From: Glaciimonas sp. PAMC28666 | GTDB lineage: Bacteria; Pseudomonadota; Gammaproteobacteria; Burkholderiales; Burkholderiaceae_D | Direction: 5' to 3' | DNA: 64,000 nucleotides | Assembly: GCF_016917355.1 (NCBI RefSeq) | Contig: NZ_CP070304.1 | Coordinates: 4,588,001-4,652,000, forward strand | Shown here: positions 32,871 to 40,647 of the stretch, piece after piece | Position numbering within the stretch: the stretch's first letter is position 1 | Layout: every line of letters starts with the position of its first letter | Made by a program: the position numbers and the translations under genes | The notes under the pieces: generated by a model | What the model saw: only the letters and a program-made list of their open reading frames with translations | What the model was told of the DNA's origin: nothing | Databases searched by the model: none

Positions 32871-33946
32871 GTAGACGACAGCAACGTGGCCAGCGTGCCA
32901 ACCATGCCATACAAACGGCGCTGGCCGCGACGGTACCGGGCGGCGGCCACGGTGTCGAAGCCTTTACCTTCGGCGACCCGACACCGGTTCTTGACCATAG
33001 CGAAGTGCTGGATAGCTTTGAATGCTGGTTGAACGGTAAGTGGTACGAGCCGCCAGTGAGTTTTCCAGGGTTGGCTAAATCGTTCAATGCCAGCGTGCAT
33101 CACAGCAGCGCCCTCTACTTTAAAACCAATATTTTGACATCGACCTTCGTGCCGAATAAATATCTGTCGCGGGACGTGTTCAAGCGTTTTGCGTTAGATT
33201 TTTTGACCTTCGGAAATGCCTACCTGGAGGAGCGCACCAGTCGCACCGGCTTGACTCTGCAATTCAACCACGCGTTGGCGAAATACGTCCGACGCGGTCG
33301 GGACCTAGACCTGTATTACTTCATCAATAGCCTGCAGGAGGAACACGTTTTTGAGAAGGGGTCGATCTTTCATTTAATGGATCCTGATATCAATCAGGAG
33401 GTCTATGGCGTGCCCCAATATCTAAGCGCGTTGCAGTCGGCATGGCTCAACGAAGCAGCGACTTTGTTCCGGCGCAAGTATTACAAAAACGGCTCCCATG
33501 CTGGCTTCATCTTTTACATGACAGATCCAGGCGTTAACAACGAGGATGTTCTTAACATGCGAAAGGCGATGCACAACAGCAAAGGCCCCGGTAATTTTCG
33601 CAACCTGTTTCTGTATTCCCCAAGCGGGAAGAAAGACGGGATCCAGATATTGCCCGTCTCCGACGTGGCGGCCAAGGATGAATTTTTCAACGTGAAGGGC
33701 GTGACGCGAGATGACGTGCTGGCCGCGCACCGGGTACCGCCGCAATTATTGGGGATTATGCCGAACAGTACCGGTGGATTCGGTGCGGTGGAACCTGCGG
33801 CGCGAGTCTTTGCGCGCAATGAGTTGGTGCCGCTGCAGGCTCAGTTCATGGCGCTGAATGAGTGGCTGGGCCACGAGGTGGTGAAGTTTGAAGAGTACAC
33901 CCTGGTAACGGGCGAGAAGGCTGACGACGAGAAGGAAAAATCATGA
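32867..33946 (+). CDS. Q: Portal protein (P2 gpQ-like)
   Basis: 359 residues. Contains E-A-F-T-F-G-D-P-T-P-V-L near the start, Y-L-E-E-R-T-S-R-T-G and the conserved H-R-V-P-P-Q-L-L-G-I-M-P-N-S-T-G-G-F-G motif of P2-like portals. The dodecameric portal sits at the head vertex. Overlaps P by four bases and the next small gene by four. Confidence 0.95.
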   Translation: MSRRQQRGQRANHAIQTALAATVPGGGHGVEAFTFGDPTPVLDHSEVLDSFECWLNGKWYEPPVSFPGLAKSFNASVHHSSALYFKTNILTSTFVPNKYLSRDVFKRFALDFLTFGNAYLEERTSRTGLTLQFNHALAKYVRRGRDLDLYYFINSLQEEHVFEKGSIFHLMDPDINQEVYGVPQYLSALQSAWLNEAATLFRRKYYKNGSHAGFIFYMTDPGVNNEDVLNMRKAMHNSKGPGNFRNLFLYSPSGKKDGIQILPVSDVAAKDEFFNVKGVTRDDVLAAHRVPPQLLGIMPNSTGGFGAVEPAARVFARNELVPLQAQFMALNEWLGHEVVKFEEYTLVTGEKADDEKEKS

Positions 33947-34161
33947 GCGATCTTGCCGACCGTGCTGATGCGGTGATTGCGAATGACATAGCGATTTCTT
34001 TGGCAGCTGTGCGAAGGGCAGAGCGTATTGCGCCGAATGGTCAGTGCCGGTTTTGCGATGCGCTAGTGGCGTTGACGGGGCAGTTTTGTGATGTTGATTG
34101 TCGGGATGATTTTGAGAAGGAAAGGGCGGCTTTGCTGCGCTCGGGAAAGTTTGTGGGTTGA
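33943..34161 (+). CDS. Small zinc-ribbon phage protein
   Basis: 72 residues. C-R-F-C and F-C-D-V-D-C form a treble-clef-like zinc site, followed by R-D-D-F-E-K-E-R. Such proteins (DUF2116-like) often follow the portal gene in P2-like phages. Start overlaps the Q stop (ATGA). Function unknown. Confidence 0.7.
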   Translation: MSDLADRADAVIANDIAISLAAVRRAERIAPNGQCRFCDALVALTGQFCDVDCRDDFEKERAALLRSGKFVG

Positions 34162-34250
34162 TATTCAAATAAGCTCGGATGACTGCATTCTTGGGCTAAT
34201 ATGAGGTATTGGATGTTTAATAACTAACCTTTAATTGAACTTCTCTTCCT

Positions 34251-34937
34251 ATGTGTGGACGCATTACTCAAACCAGAACCGCCGAATCCTACGCCAAAGA
34301 AATGGGCTGGACGGATGCGCAATACCGCCAACAGGATTGGCAACCAAACTGGAATGTCCCACCCGGTAGCGAGCCTCTATTGATGCACCAATTCGGCGGG
34401 GTGAGGGCCGTCGATTCAGTGCCGTGGGGCTTTCGTCCAAAGTGGGCGGTCGATAGAAAATTACCGATGATGATCAATGCGCGGCTAGAGAAGGCCGCGA
34501 CCGGCCCCGCATTTCGGGCGATGTTCCGGACTGGACGCGCTATTGTTCCTGCTGATGGATGGTTTGAATGGACCGGGGAAAAGGGGCATAAACAGCCCTG
34601 GTATATCAAACTGAAAAGCGGTGGCCCGATGTTCTTTGCCGCAATGACGGATTTTAGGCCGGACAGAGAATTACAAGAAGGTTCCGGCTTCGTCATTGTG
34701 ACCGCTGCGGCTGAGGGCGGTCTGGTGGATGTGCATGACCGGCGACCGGTTGTGCTGTCGGCTGAGGATGCGTTGGCATGGATGGATAATGGTTTGTCGC
34801 CGGAGCAGGCTGAACAGATTGCCCGTCAGATGGCGCTGGGGCCGGATTGCTTTGAGTGGTTTATGGTGTCGACTGAGGTTAATCGGGCGGGGAGGAGTGA
34901 GCCGTTTATGGTTGAGGCTGTTGAGGAAAAACGCTAG
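34251..34937 (+). CDS. SRAP protein (YedK/HMCES-type abasic-site shield)
   Basis: 228 residues beginning M-C-G-R-I, with Cys2 as the catalytic residue that forms a covalent bond with abasic sites in single-stranded DNA. Other family motifs: P-M-M-I-N-A-R-L-E-K, P-A-D-G-W-F-E-W (glutamate) and V-H-D-R-R-P-V-V-L (histidine). Length is typical. It stands at the end of the prophage next to the packaging genes, about 1.5 kb from umuDC, and may protect phage or host DNA during the SOS response. That role is inferred. Confidence 0.92.
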   Translation: MCGRITQTRTAESYAKEMGWTDAQYRQQDWQPNWNVPPGSEPLLMHQFGGVRAVDSVPWGFRPKWAVDRKLPMMINARLEKAATGPAFRAMFRTGRAIVPADGWFEWTGEKGHKQPWYIKLKSGGPMFFAAMTDFRPDRELQEGSGFVIVTAAAEGGLVDVHDRRPVVLSAEDALAWMDNGLSPEQAEQIARQMALGPDCFEWFMVSTEVNRAGRSEPFMVEAVEEKR

Positions 34938-35017
34938 TTTGCTAGTAAATACTTGACGGAAATTTTTACTGGTATTAATCTTTAAACATCTTTAGATTTT
35001 AAGTCTTCGGAGGTGCG

Positions 35018-35034
35018 GGCGGTTCGAATCCGTC
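35018..35034 (+). other. tRNA-like T-arm fragment, possible attachment-site scar
   Basis: GGCGG-TTCGAAT-CCGTC forms a complete T stem and loop with the universal TTCGAAT; before it is an AGATTTTAAGTCT stretch that could be an anticodon arm. No D-arm and no CCA in the right place, so it is not a functional tRNA. A 3' tRNA fragment at the end of a prophage is typical of an attachment site, but the parent tRNA is not identified. Confidence 0.4.
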
Positions 35035-35143
35035 GCTGTTTGCTTCTGCCATTTTGTTTTTGAGTTGCTGGTTCTTTTTGATCGTTTCTGATCAGTTAAC
35101 AAATATTTCCAGTCCAACTTTAAACTCTCTGGAAGGATCAATT

Positions 35144-35296
35144 ATGAATAATATATATTCTAATAAAACAGTTACATTCGCGGTTTTTGGGTCGTTGTTC
35201 GAAGTATTTTTCGCTCTTACGGCAGGGATGACAGCGAACGGTATTAGCCCTCACCTATACAGCAACCTCGATTGTTGGAGGTTGCTCTTTGGCTGA
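35144..35296 (+). CDS. Small hydrophobic peptide gene (tentative)
   Basis: 50 residues from an ATG with GGAAGG upstream. One hydrophobic segment (V-T-F-A-V-F-G-S-L-F-E-V-F-F-A-L), no known motif. A terminator-like hairpin overlaps its 3' end. May be a real small membrane peptide or a chance frame. Confidence 0.3.
   Translation: MNNIYSNKTVTFAVFGSLFEVFFALTAGMTANGISPHLYSNLDCWRLLFG
35262..35289 (+). terminator. Hairpin with short T run
   Basis: GCAACCTC-GATTGTTG-GAGGTTGC followed by TCTTT. It ends the plus-strand transcripts from P, Q and SRAP before the convergent gene at 35338-36267. Confidence 0.55.
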
Positions 35297-35337
35297 TTTA
35301 GATGGTCACAAACTGGGCTGACTGCAACGTGGATTTA

Positions 35338-36267
35338 CTAATAATCCGTTTCGCCATCAAACGCCATTTGAAGAGCGCTCATGCGTGCCCGCGTTCCTGC
35401 GTTCGCACTACTTAACGTCCACAACATAGTCTGCGTCATTGTGTTGAAATGTGTATCCGCCAGTTTTAGACCAGCTAAGACCGTTGTGGATATCAGGACG
35501 CCGTCGCAGCGGCCTTCTTTCACATATTTTTCAAATAACCGCCGGTGCCTTTCAATGAAGGCTGCATTGAGTTTTGCCAAAAAATCTGATGTTTCATTAT
35601 AAGTGAGACCCTCGAGTATGACGTCCTCAGGGGTAAGGTCGTCCAAGTTAAACGCTACGATCCCACCAATGAAGCTCTGAGCAGAAAGTTGTTTTACCCC
35701 CTTACGCATTTGGGCTTCTACACTCTTTTCTGAATACACCTTCTTGCAAGCAACGGGATGATTAACACCAGCAAGATCAATTATGATATCGGGCGGATCG
35801 ACTAACTTCGCAGAGAGCCCGTGATTACGACAAAAAGACAAGAGGACCAACTCCCAAAGGTGGTCCTTTCCCTGCGAACACAAGCGCAGGGACAAATCTA
35901 CATTTTTTTTTGCAATACGCTCAAGGCACAGATAGGCTGCCGGGTCGGCCCGTACTTCTATAATGGCCTCTGCAATACGATTTGCGTGCATGGCAATAAT
36001 CGCACGTCGGGTGCTATCGTACTTCTTGCCCTCGTCCAGGTCCTTGACTAAGTTTTCCGCGTCTCGCAGGAGTTTGCCTAGAGTGCTGTCTTGATGGAGG
36101 CGAATGCCGCGCTCTTCCAAAATCGCCCTTACAGATCTCGCCCGGTCTGCAACTTCAGCATAAGTCGCCTTTTTGACAGGGTTATTCTCGCGCCCGTTTA
36201 CTGAGGGGGCTAAACGAACTTTGACCTGGCTCTCGACTCGGGTTATACGTAACGTTTCTTCATTCAT
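35338..36267 (-). CDS. Unknown protein with PD-(D/E)XK-like core
   Basis: 309 residues. I do not recognise the family. The N-terminal third is helical and basic. The middle (about 135-185) has L-W-E-L-V-L-L-S-F, then P-D-I-I-I-D-L-A-G and H-P-V-A-C-K-K-V, which looks like the E...D...x-C-K core of a PD-(D/E)XK nuclease. The C terminus is helical. It stands alone between SRAP (convergent) and umuC, in a region that also looks acquired, and may be a cargo or defence gene. The nuclease fold is a guess from three short motifs. Confidence 0.5.
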   Translation of the reverse strand: MNEETLRITRVESQVKVRLAPSVNGRENNPVKKATYAEVADRARSVRAILEERGIRLHQDSTLGKLLRDAENLVKDLDEGKKYDSTRRAIIAMHANRIAEAIIEVRADPAAYLCLERIAKKNVDLSLRLCSQGKDHLWELVLLSFCRNHGLSAKLVDPPDIIIDLAGVNHPVACKKVYSEKSVEAQMRKGVKQLSAQSFIGGIVAFNLDDLTPEDVILEGLTYNETSDFLAKLNAAFIERHRRLFEKYVKEGRCDGVLISTTVLAGLKLADTHFNTMTQTMLWTLSSANAGTRARMSALQMAFDGETDY

Positions 36268-36462
36268 CTCAGATCCCCAAGCTTGAGTTAGTTGTCAGAT
36301 AATACATTAAATGTTTATCGATTAGTGCTCAATTTTTGCAGAGCATCCTAATGCTAAATGTTAGCGGCAAAGGACTATGCGAAATGCGTCGGATTCCGAA
36401 AATTGGCTATCAACTGTTTGTTGAGAATGGCAAAATGTTTTAGGGGCCTATGCAAAAAAGTT

Positions 36463-37758
36463 TCAACGCTTCAGTTTTGGAAGCTGGTTCCAATCGGTCG
36501 TATATTGGGGTGTTTTGTTATCGAAGCGCGCTGCCCAGCGTCCCAATCCCCCGGCAGAGCCAACTTGTACCGTATCTCGCCCGTATTGTGCGTTCAGCGC
36601 ATCAAGCGCGAACATGACAGCGGGCGAATGCTTGGCTTTAGGTCCAGCATCAAATAAGGCCCCTTGTTGGATTGATCCGGAATAGATGTCCATCAGCATC
36701 ACACCCGCTTTTTTATACTTAAAACCCTCGCGGAATATGTGTTTCAATCCGTGGAGTGCTAGACCAGTTAACGTGCGCACGTCGTCTGATGGTTCCTGTA
36801 ACGATATGGTGATGCCGTTGTTATACTGAGGATCATCTAATCGAAAGCGGTCTGTTTCCACGAACACGTGAATCGCACCACAGACAGACTTTTGTCGACG
36901 TAATTTTTCTGATGCGCGTGCCATGTACATCGACACGGCTTCGTCCAATTCTTTGATCGTCATTATTGCTGTGCCAAAAGACCGGGACGAGACAATCTGC
37001 TTCCTTGGTGGCGAAACCTCTTCTAATGCTATGCAAGATATGCCGCGCAACTCATTGCAGGTACGCTCCATGACGACGCCAAATTGTTCGCGCAGCGCTT
37101 TCGGAGGACTGACTCTTAACTTCTGGACCGTATCGATGTGCATATTGCGCAGCCGGTCGCTGATCTTGCGCCCGACCCCCCAGACTTCACCGACGTCAAT
37201 GTGACTCAGGACTTCATCAATATCATCGCTGTGCATACAGGCGAGGTCGCATACGCTATTAAAAGATGCTTGCTTCTTGGCTATGTGGTTAGCCATCTTG
37301 GCCAGCGTTTTGGAATGCCCGATCCCGACGCATACCGGTAGGCCTGTCCATTGTTTGACGTGATGCCGGATGGCTTGCCCCATGTCAGTCAATGTCGGCC
37401 AATGTCCAGCCATGCCGTTCAGGCTGAGAAATGATTCATCAATCGAATAGACCTCTACCTCGGGACTGTACTCGCGCAAGATCGTCATGACGCGGTTGCT
37501 CATATCGGCATACAGCGTGTAGTTTGACGACAGCGCAATGATGCCGTGCTTGCGCGCCAGATCCTGCAACTGAAACCACGGCGCGGCCATCTTGACGCCC
37601 AGTGCCTTCACTTCATTGGACCGTGCCACTGCACAGCCGTCGTTATTCGACAAGACAACGACTGGCTTTCCTTCCAACCGCGGATTAAAAACGCGCTCAC
37701 AACTTACATAGAAATTGTTGACATCGACCAGGGCAAATAACTGGGGAGGTGTGCCGCC
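36463..37758 (-). CDS. umuC: UmuC, DNA polymerase V catalytic subunit
   Basis: About 431 residues from the ATG at 37758, three bases after the umuD stop. Y-family polymerase motifs: [17 protein letters not shown] near the start (metal-binding D), V-V-L-S-N-N-D-G-C, and Y-S-I-D-E-S-F-L (catalytic D-E). Then [11 protein letters not shown] and a helix-hairpin-helix [10 protein letters not shown]. Translesion synthesis across damaged DNA with UmuD'2. Controlled by the LexA box ahead of umuD. Confidence 0.95.
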   Translation of the reverse strand, partial: GGTPPQLFALVDVNNFYVSCERVFNPRLEGKPVVVLSNNDGCAVARSNEVKALGVKMAAPWFQLQDLARKHGIIALSSNYTLYADMSNRVMTILREYSPEVEVYSIDESFLSLNGMAGHWPTLTDMGQAIRHHVKQWTGLPVCVGIGHSKTLAKMANHIAKKQASFNSVCDLACMHSDDIDEVLSHIDVGEVWGVGRKISDRLRNMHIDTVQKLRVSPPKALREQFGVVMERTCNELRGISCIALEEVSPPRKQIVSSRSFGTAIMTIKELDEAVSMYMARASEKLRRQKSVCGAIHVFVETDRFRLDDPQYNNGITISLQEPSDDVRTLTGLALHGLKHIFREGFKYKKAGVMLMDIYSGSIQQGALFDAGPKAKHSPAVMFALDALNAQYGRDTVQVGSAGGLGRWAARFDNKTPQYTTDWNQLPKLKR

Positions 37759-37763
37759 CATGA

Positions 37764-38237
37764 TCAGACGGCAAACTTCCGCACTACACCGGCCACCACG
37801 CCCCAAATTTGCAAGTCATCGTCCTCCGTTATCCGGATAACTTTGTAAGCCGAATTCTCAGGCCGTAATTCCACAACGCCGCGCCATCGATAAAGCCGCT
37901 TCAACGTGAATTCATTGCTGATCACGGCGACGACGATATGACCGTGCTTGGGTTCAATGGAACGATCAACCAGCACCCGGTCTCCCGCGAGGATGCCAGC
38001 GCCGGTCATACTGTCACCCTCAACCGTAAAGTAAAACGATGCAGCCTTATGCTTTACAAGGTAAGTGTTGAGGTCCAGCGTTTCTTCAACGTAGTCAGCA
38101 GCGGGCGAGGGGAAGCCAGCCGGTACCTTGATGAGAAACAAAGGCAGAGAGGAGGCGACAGGAGCCAACGGGGCTTGGCAAGGGTGTTGTACCAGGCTAA
38201 CTGGACTGCACGTCTGCGTGCTTATTATTGGGCTCAT
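37764..38237 (-). CDS. umuD: UmuD, pol V accessory / self-cleaving S24 protein
   Basis: 157 residues. Cleavage site A40-G41 in P-A-G-F-P-S-P, catalytic Ser76 in G-D-S-M-T-G-A-G, and Lys113 in F-T-L-K-R-L. RecA-stimulated cleavage gives UmuD', the pol V subunit. The first about 35 residues are longer and richer in proline and serine than usual. The start is 15 bases from a perfect LexA box. Confidence 0.95.
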   Translation of the reverse strand: MSPIISTQTCSPVSLVQHPCQAPLAPVASSLPLFLIKVPAGFPSPAADYVEETLDLNTYLVKHKAASFYFTVEGDSMTGAGILAGDRVLVDRSIEPKHGHIVVAVISNEFTLKRLYRWRGVVELRPENSAYKVIRITEDDDLQIWGVVAGVVRKFAV

Positions 38238-38252
38238 GGCGCGGTATATTTA

Positions 38253-38272
38253 TACTGTATGGATATACAGTA
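38253..38272 (-). promoter_or_regulatory. LexA (SOS) box of umuDC
   Basis: TACTGTATGGATATACAGTA fits CTGT-N8-ACAG perfectly, with the TA flanks of strong LexA sites. It lies just ahead of umuD, so umuDC is expected to be tightly repressed until DNA damage. Confidence 0.93.
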
Positions 38273-38358
38273 TCGTATCACCTTTGAGCCATGGCGCGCA
38301 ACTATCCCCACGCCACGCCTGCCCGCTAAATTGGGTGGTTTTGACTCAAATTTTCAAA

Positions 38359-38438
38359 AGTGATGCACATAGGAGAAAACTGCCTTCTAACGGCAATTTT
38401 AGGCAACAAAAGATGACGCAAAGTGACGCACCTAGAAG
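38359..38438. repeat. Direct repeat pair upstream of the GGTAACC array
   Basis: AGTGATGCACATAGGAG (38359-38375) and AGTGACGCACCTAGAAG (38422-38438) match at 14 of 17 bases. They lie between umuD and the GGTAACC array. Purpose unknown. Confidence 0.45.
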
Positions 38439-38496
38439 GGTAAAAATCGCCACGCGTAGAAGGCACTCGGAAAGATCGGGGAAGTCCCAGGTCGGG

Positions 38497-38792
38497 CTCG
38501 GGGAAACGGTAACCTTGGTAACCATACCCTATTTTTTGATGTAAGTGATTGATTTATATAGCTTTATGGGGTTACCTTTTAAAGGTAACCTTGGGTAACC
38601 TAAAAGGTAACCTTCCTCTAAGTCATTGATATATATAAGTATTATTTTTTTTCTATATTACCTTTTTAAAGGTAACCTCATTACCCCATAGTTACCCCGA
38701 TGTTACCTTTTGCCGATTTAGCTAAACCCTTACCCAGTAAGGCTTTGCGGCCGATTTCCAAAAAAGGTTACCAATGTTACCGTTTCCCCGAG
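38497..38792. repeat. GGTAACC element array bounded by 27-bp inverted repeats
   Basis: Outer arms 38497-38523 and 38766-38792 are inverted repeats with one mismatch in 27 (core CTCGGGGAAACGGTAAC). Inside and including the arms, GGTAACC occurs six times in plus orientation (starts 38508, 38517, 38584, 38594, 38606, 38671) and GGTTACC twice (38570, 38766), plus partial GTTACC at 38691, 38702 and 38776. Two inner palindromes pair TTACCTTT with AAAGGTAA (38570-38590, 38658-38675). No gene is visible. Candidates: replication origin of the element, terminase/cos recognition region, or a structured RNA. Nothing recognisable lies in 38793-39124. Confidence 0.75.
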
Positions 38793-39124
38793 GGGTAGCA
38801 CATTTTGGCGAGGTGCCAGAATTGGCTTCAAAAAAAATGTTCTTTTGATACGCTTAATTCTTACAAGCGTGGCGGATAGATGAGTCGGGCTTTTAGGCCA
38901 AAGGTCTCACTCACATTAGGAATTTCAATTGGGACTTAGTACCCGCTTGTGCCGGAATATTGAGCATCCCGATCTATCGAATGGATACGAACTCGACCGG
39001 CCGGACTCGCACAACTTGTCGCCATTCGCGCTACAAATATAAGACAAGGGAAGAGGGAAAATTTTTTTGCCGGACAAAAACTGGCCACCAAATATTAAGG
39101 GTAGATTTGGGATTGGAACGATCT

Positions 39125-39181
39125 AAAATGAAAAACGCAGCCTGCATATTATACGGTTGTATAAAATACAGTGCTGCGTTT
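39125..39181 (-). terminator. Terminator of tRNA-Pro
   Basis: On the minus strand AAACGCAGC pairs with GCTGCGTTT, with a long inner stem around a four-base loop (ACC-type), followed by TTTTTCATTTT. It lies about 35 bases after the tRNA 3' end. Confidence 0.8.
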
Positions 39182-39215
39182 CCATACAGGGTTTTAGCTA
39201 ACCCTTTGATTCTAA

Positions 39216-39292
39216 TGGTCGGGACGGAGTGATTCGAACACTCGACCCCTTGGACCCCATCCAAGTACGCTACCAGGCTGCGCTACGCCCCG
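39216..39292 (-). tRNA. tRNA-Pro (GGG)
   Basis: 77 bases, CCA encoded. Acceptor CGGGGCG pairs with CGTCCCG (one G-T). Anticodon stem CTTGG / CCAAG around loop ATGGGGT gives anticodon GGG. T-arm with GTTCGAATC. Its 3' end faces the prophage, so it is a possible integration site. Confidence 0.95.
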
Positions 39293-39303
39293 ACTACCCT
39301 GTT

Positions 39304-39312
39304 ATTATATCA
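39304..39312 (-). promoter_or_regulatory. Extended -10 promoter of tRNA-Pro
   Basis: TGATATAAT on the minus strand, about 11 bases before the tRNA 5' end. No good -35 box is visible, which suits an extended -10 promoter. Confidence 0.6.
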
Positions 39313-39427
39313 GGGCAGGGACGATTTAATCCAGCCGGATTGTGAAAGTCCCAACTAAATTACGTCGTTGCATCGTCCTCAATCTGCGACTGAAGGTTAG
39401 GCCGCCAAAGTTAACTTCACACATCTT

Positions 39428-40549
39428 ATGACCATAAAAATTAGCCAGCATTTTGATGGTGGCGCCATCGTAGTTTTGCGTGCGGAACAGCCGCAACATA
39501 TTGAATTGAATATTCGCAGCGATTCGCATGCGGATTTTACGCAGTGGTTTTATTTTCGATTGCAGGGCGCGCGCGGTGAGGCTTGCAATATTAGTCTGAT
39601 GAATGCCGGGCAGGCTACGTACACCAACGGATGGAAAGATTATCAGGCAGTTGCCAGTTACGATCGTGAGATCTGGTTCCGTGTGCCGACTACCTTTGAT
39701 GGCCAGGTTTTGCGCATCGCGCATACGCCTGAGCACGACAGCGTGTACTACGCTTATTTTGAGCCCTATACCTGGGAGCGCCATTTGAGATTGTTGGGGC
39801 GGGCAGGGCATTCACCGCTGGTCGCCATTCATGATTTGGGTTCTACGGTAGATGGCCGGGATCTGAATATGCTGGTGATTGGGAATCCATCTGCGGCAAA
39901 AAAAGTGTGGGTGATTGCGCGTCAGCATCCTGGTGAGACAATGGCAGAGTGGTTTGTTGAGGGCATGGTCGATGCGTTGCTGGATGCTGCTAATCCGCTT
40001 GCTACGCGGGTGTTGCAGGAGTCGGTATTTTACATGGTGCCGAACATGAATCCGGACGGATCTGTGCGGGGTAATTTGCGGACGAATGCTGATGGCGCTA
40101 ACTTGAATCGTGAGTGGATGACGCCGTCGATGGAGAGTAGTCCTGAAGTGTTTTTAGTTAAAAACAAGATGCACGAAATTGGTTGTGACCTCTTTTTGGA
40201 TGTGCATGGCGATGAGGCTTTGCCGTATATTTTTGTTGCGGGTTCCGAGATGTTGGAAGGATTTACGGCAGAGCAGGCGTTGGAGCAAAATAAGTTTATC
40301 GCCGATTTTGAAAGCGCTAGCCCTGATTTTCAGAGTAGATATGGTTATGGCGCTGGAAAGTACAAAGCAGATATGTTGGCGCTGGCATCGAAATATGTTG
40401 GTCATACTTTTAAATGTCTGTCGCTGACATTGGAACTGCCATTTAAAGATAATGCCAATTTACCGGATGTTATAAATGGCTGGAACGGAGCACGTAGTGC
40501 ACGACTTGGCGCGGCCTGTTTGCAACCGATATTGAAGGCGTTTGCCTAA
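39428..40549 (+). CDS. M14 zinc carboxypeptidase (cytosolic carboxypeptidase-like)
   Basis: 373 residues, no signal peptide. N-terminal beta-sandwich domain (about 1-115) with W-F-Y-F-R-L-Q-G and Y-F-E-P-Y-T-W, then the catalytic domain with R-Q-H-P-G-E-T (His and Glu zinc ligands) and L-D-V-H-G-D-E (third zinc His), and N-P-D-G-S-V-R-G. The layout is that of the cytosolic carboxypeptidase (AGBL-like) branch of M14. The bacterial substrate is not known. First protein gene right of tRNA-Pro; followed by a terminator. Confidence 0.88.
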   Translation: MTIKISQHFDGGAIVVLRAEQPQHIELNIRSDSHADFTQWFYFRLQGARGEACNISLMNAGQATYTNGWKDYQAVASYDREIWFRVPTTFDGQVLRIAHTPEHDSVYYAYFEPYTWERHLRLLGRAGHSPLVAIHDLGSTVDGRDLNMLVIGNPSAAKKVWVIARQHPGETMAEWFVEGMVDALLDAANPLATRVLQESVFYMVPNMNPDGSVRGNLRTNADGANLNREWMTPSMESSPEVFLVKNKMHEIGCDLFLDVHGDEALPYIFVAGSEMLEGFTAEQALEQNKFIADFESASPDFQSRYGYGAGKYKADMLALASKYVGHTFKCLSLTLELPFKDNANLPDVINGWNGARSARLGAACLQPILKAFA

Positions 40550-40565
40550 GAGATTGTCGGGAGAT

Positions 40566-40613
40566 GTAAAAAATTGCCGCGCGATTTAATTTGTCGTCGC
40601 GGCAAATTTTTTA
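40566..40613. terminator. Bidirectional terminator
   Basis: AATTTGCCGCGA-type stem (TTGCCGCG / CGCGGCAA) with A run on one side and T run on the other, between the convergent M14 peptidase and DUF2863 genes. Confidence 0.8.
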
Positions 40614-40647
40614 ACAGTACGGTTTGCAACGGATAGGCAAATCCGCC

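Noticed and set aside
34981-35050. A complete tRNA gene around the T-arm
   Set aside because: No D-arm, only a poor anticodon stem and no CCA at the right distance; treated as a fragment.
38497-38792. CRISPR array
   Set aside because: Repeats are only 7 bases, in both orientations and unevenly spaced; no cas genes.
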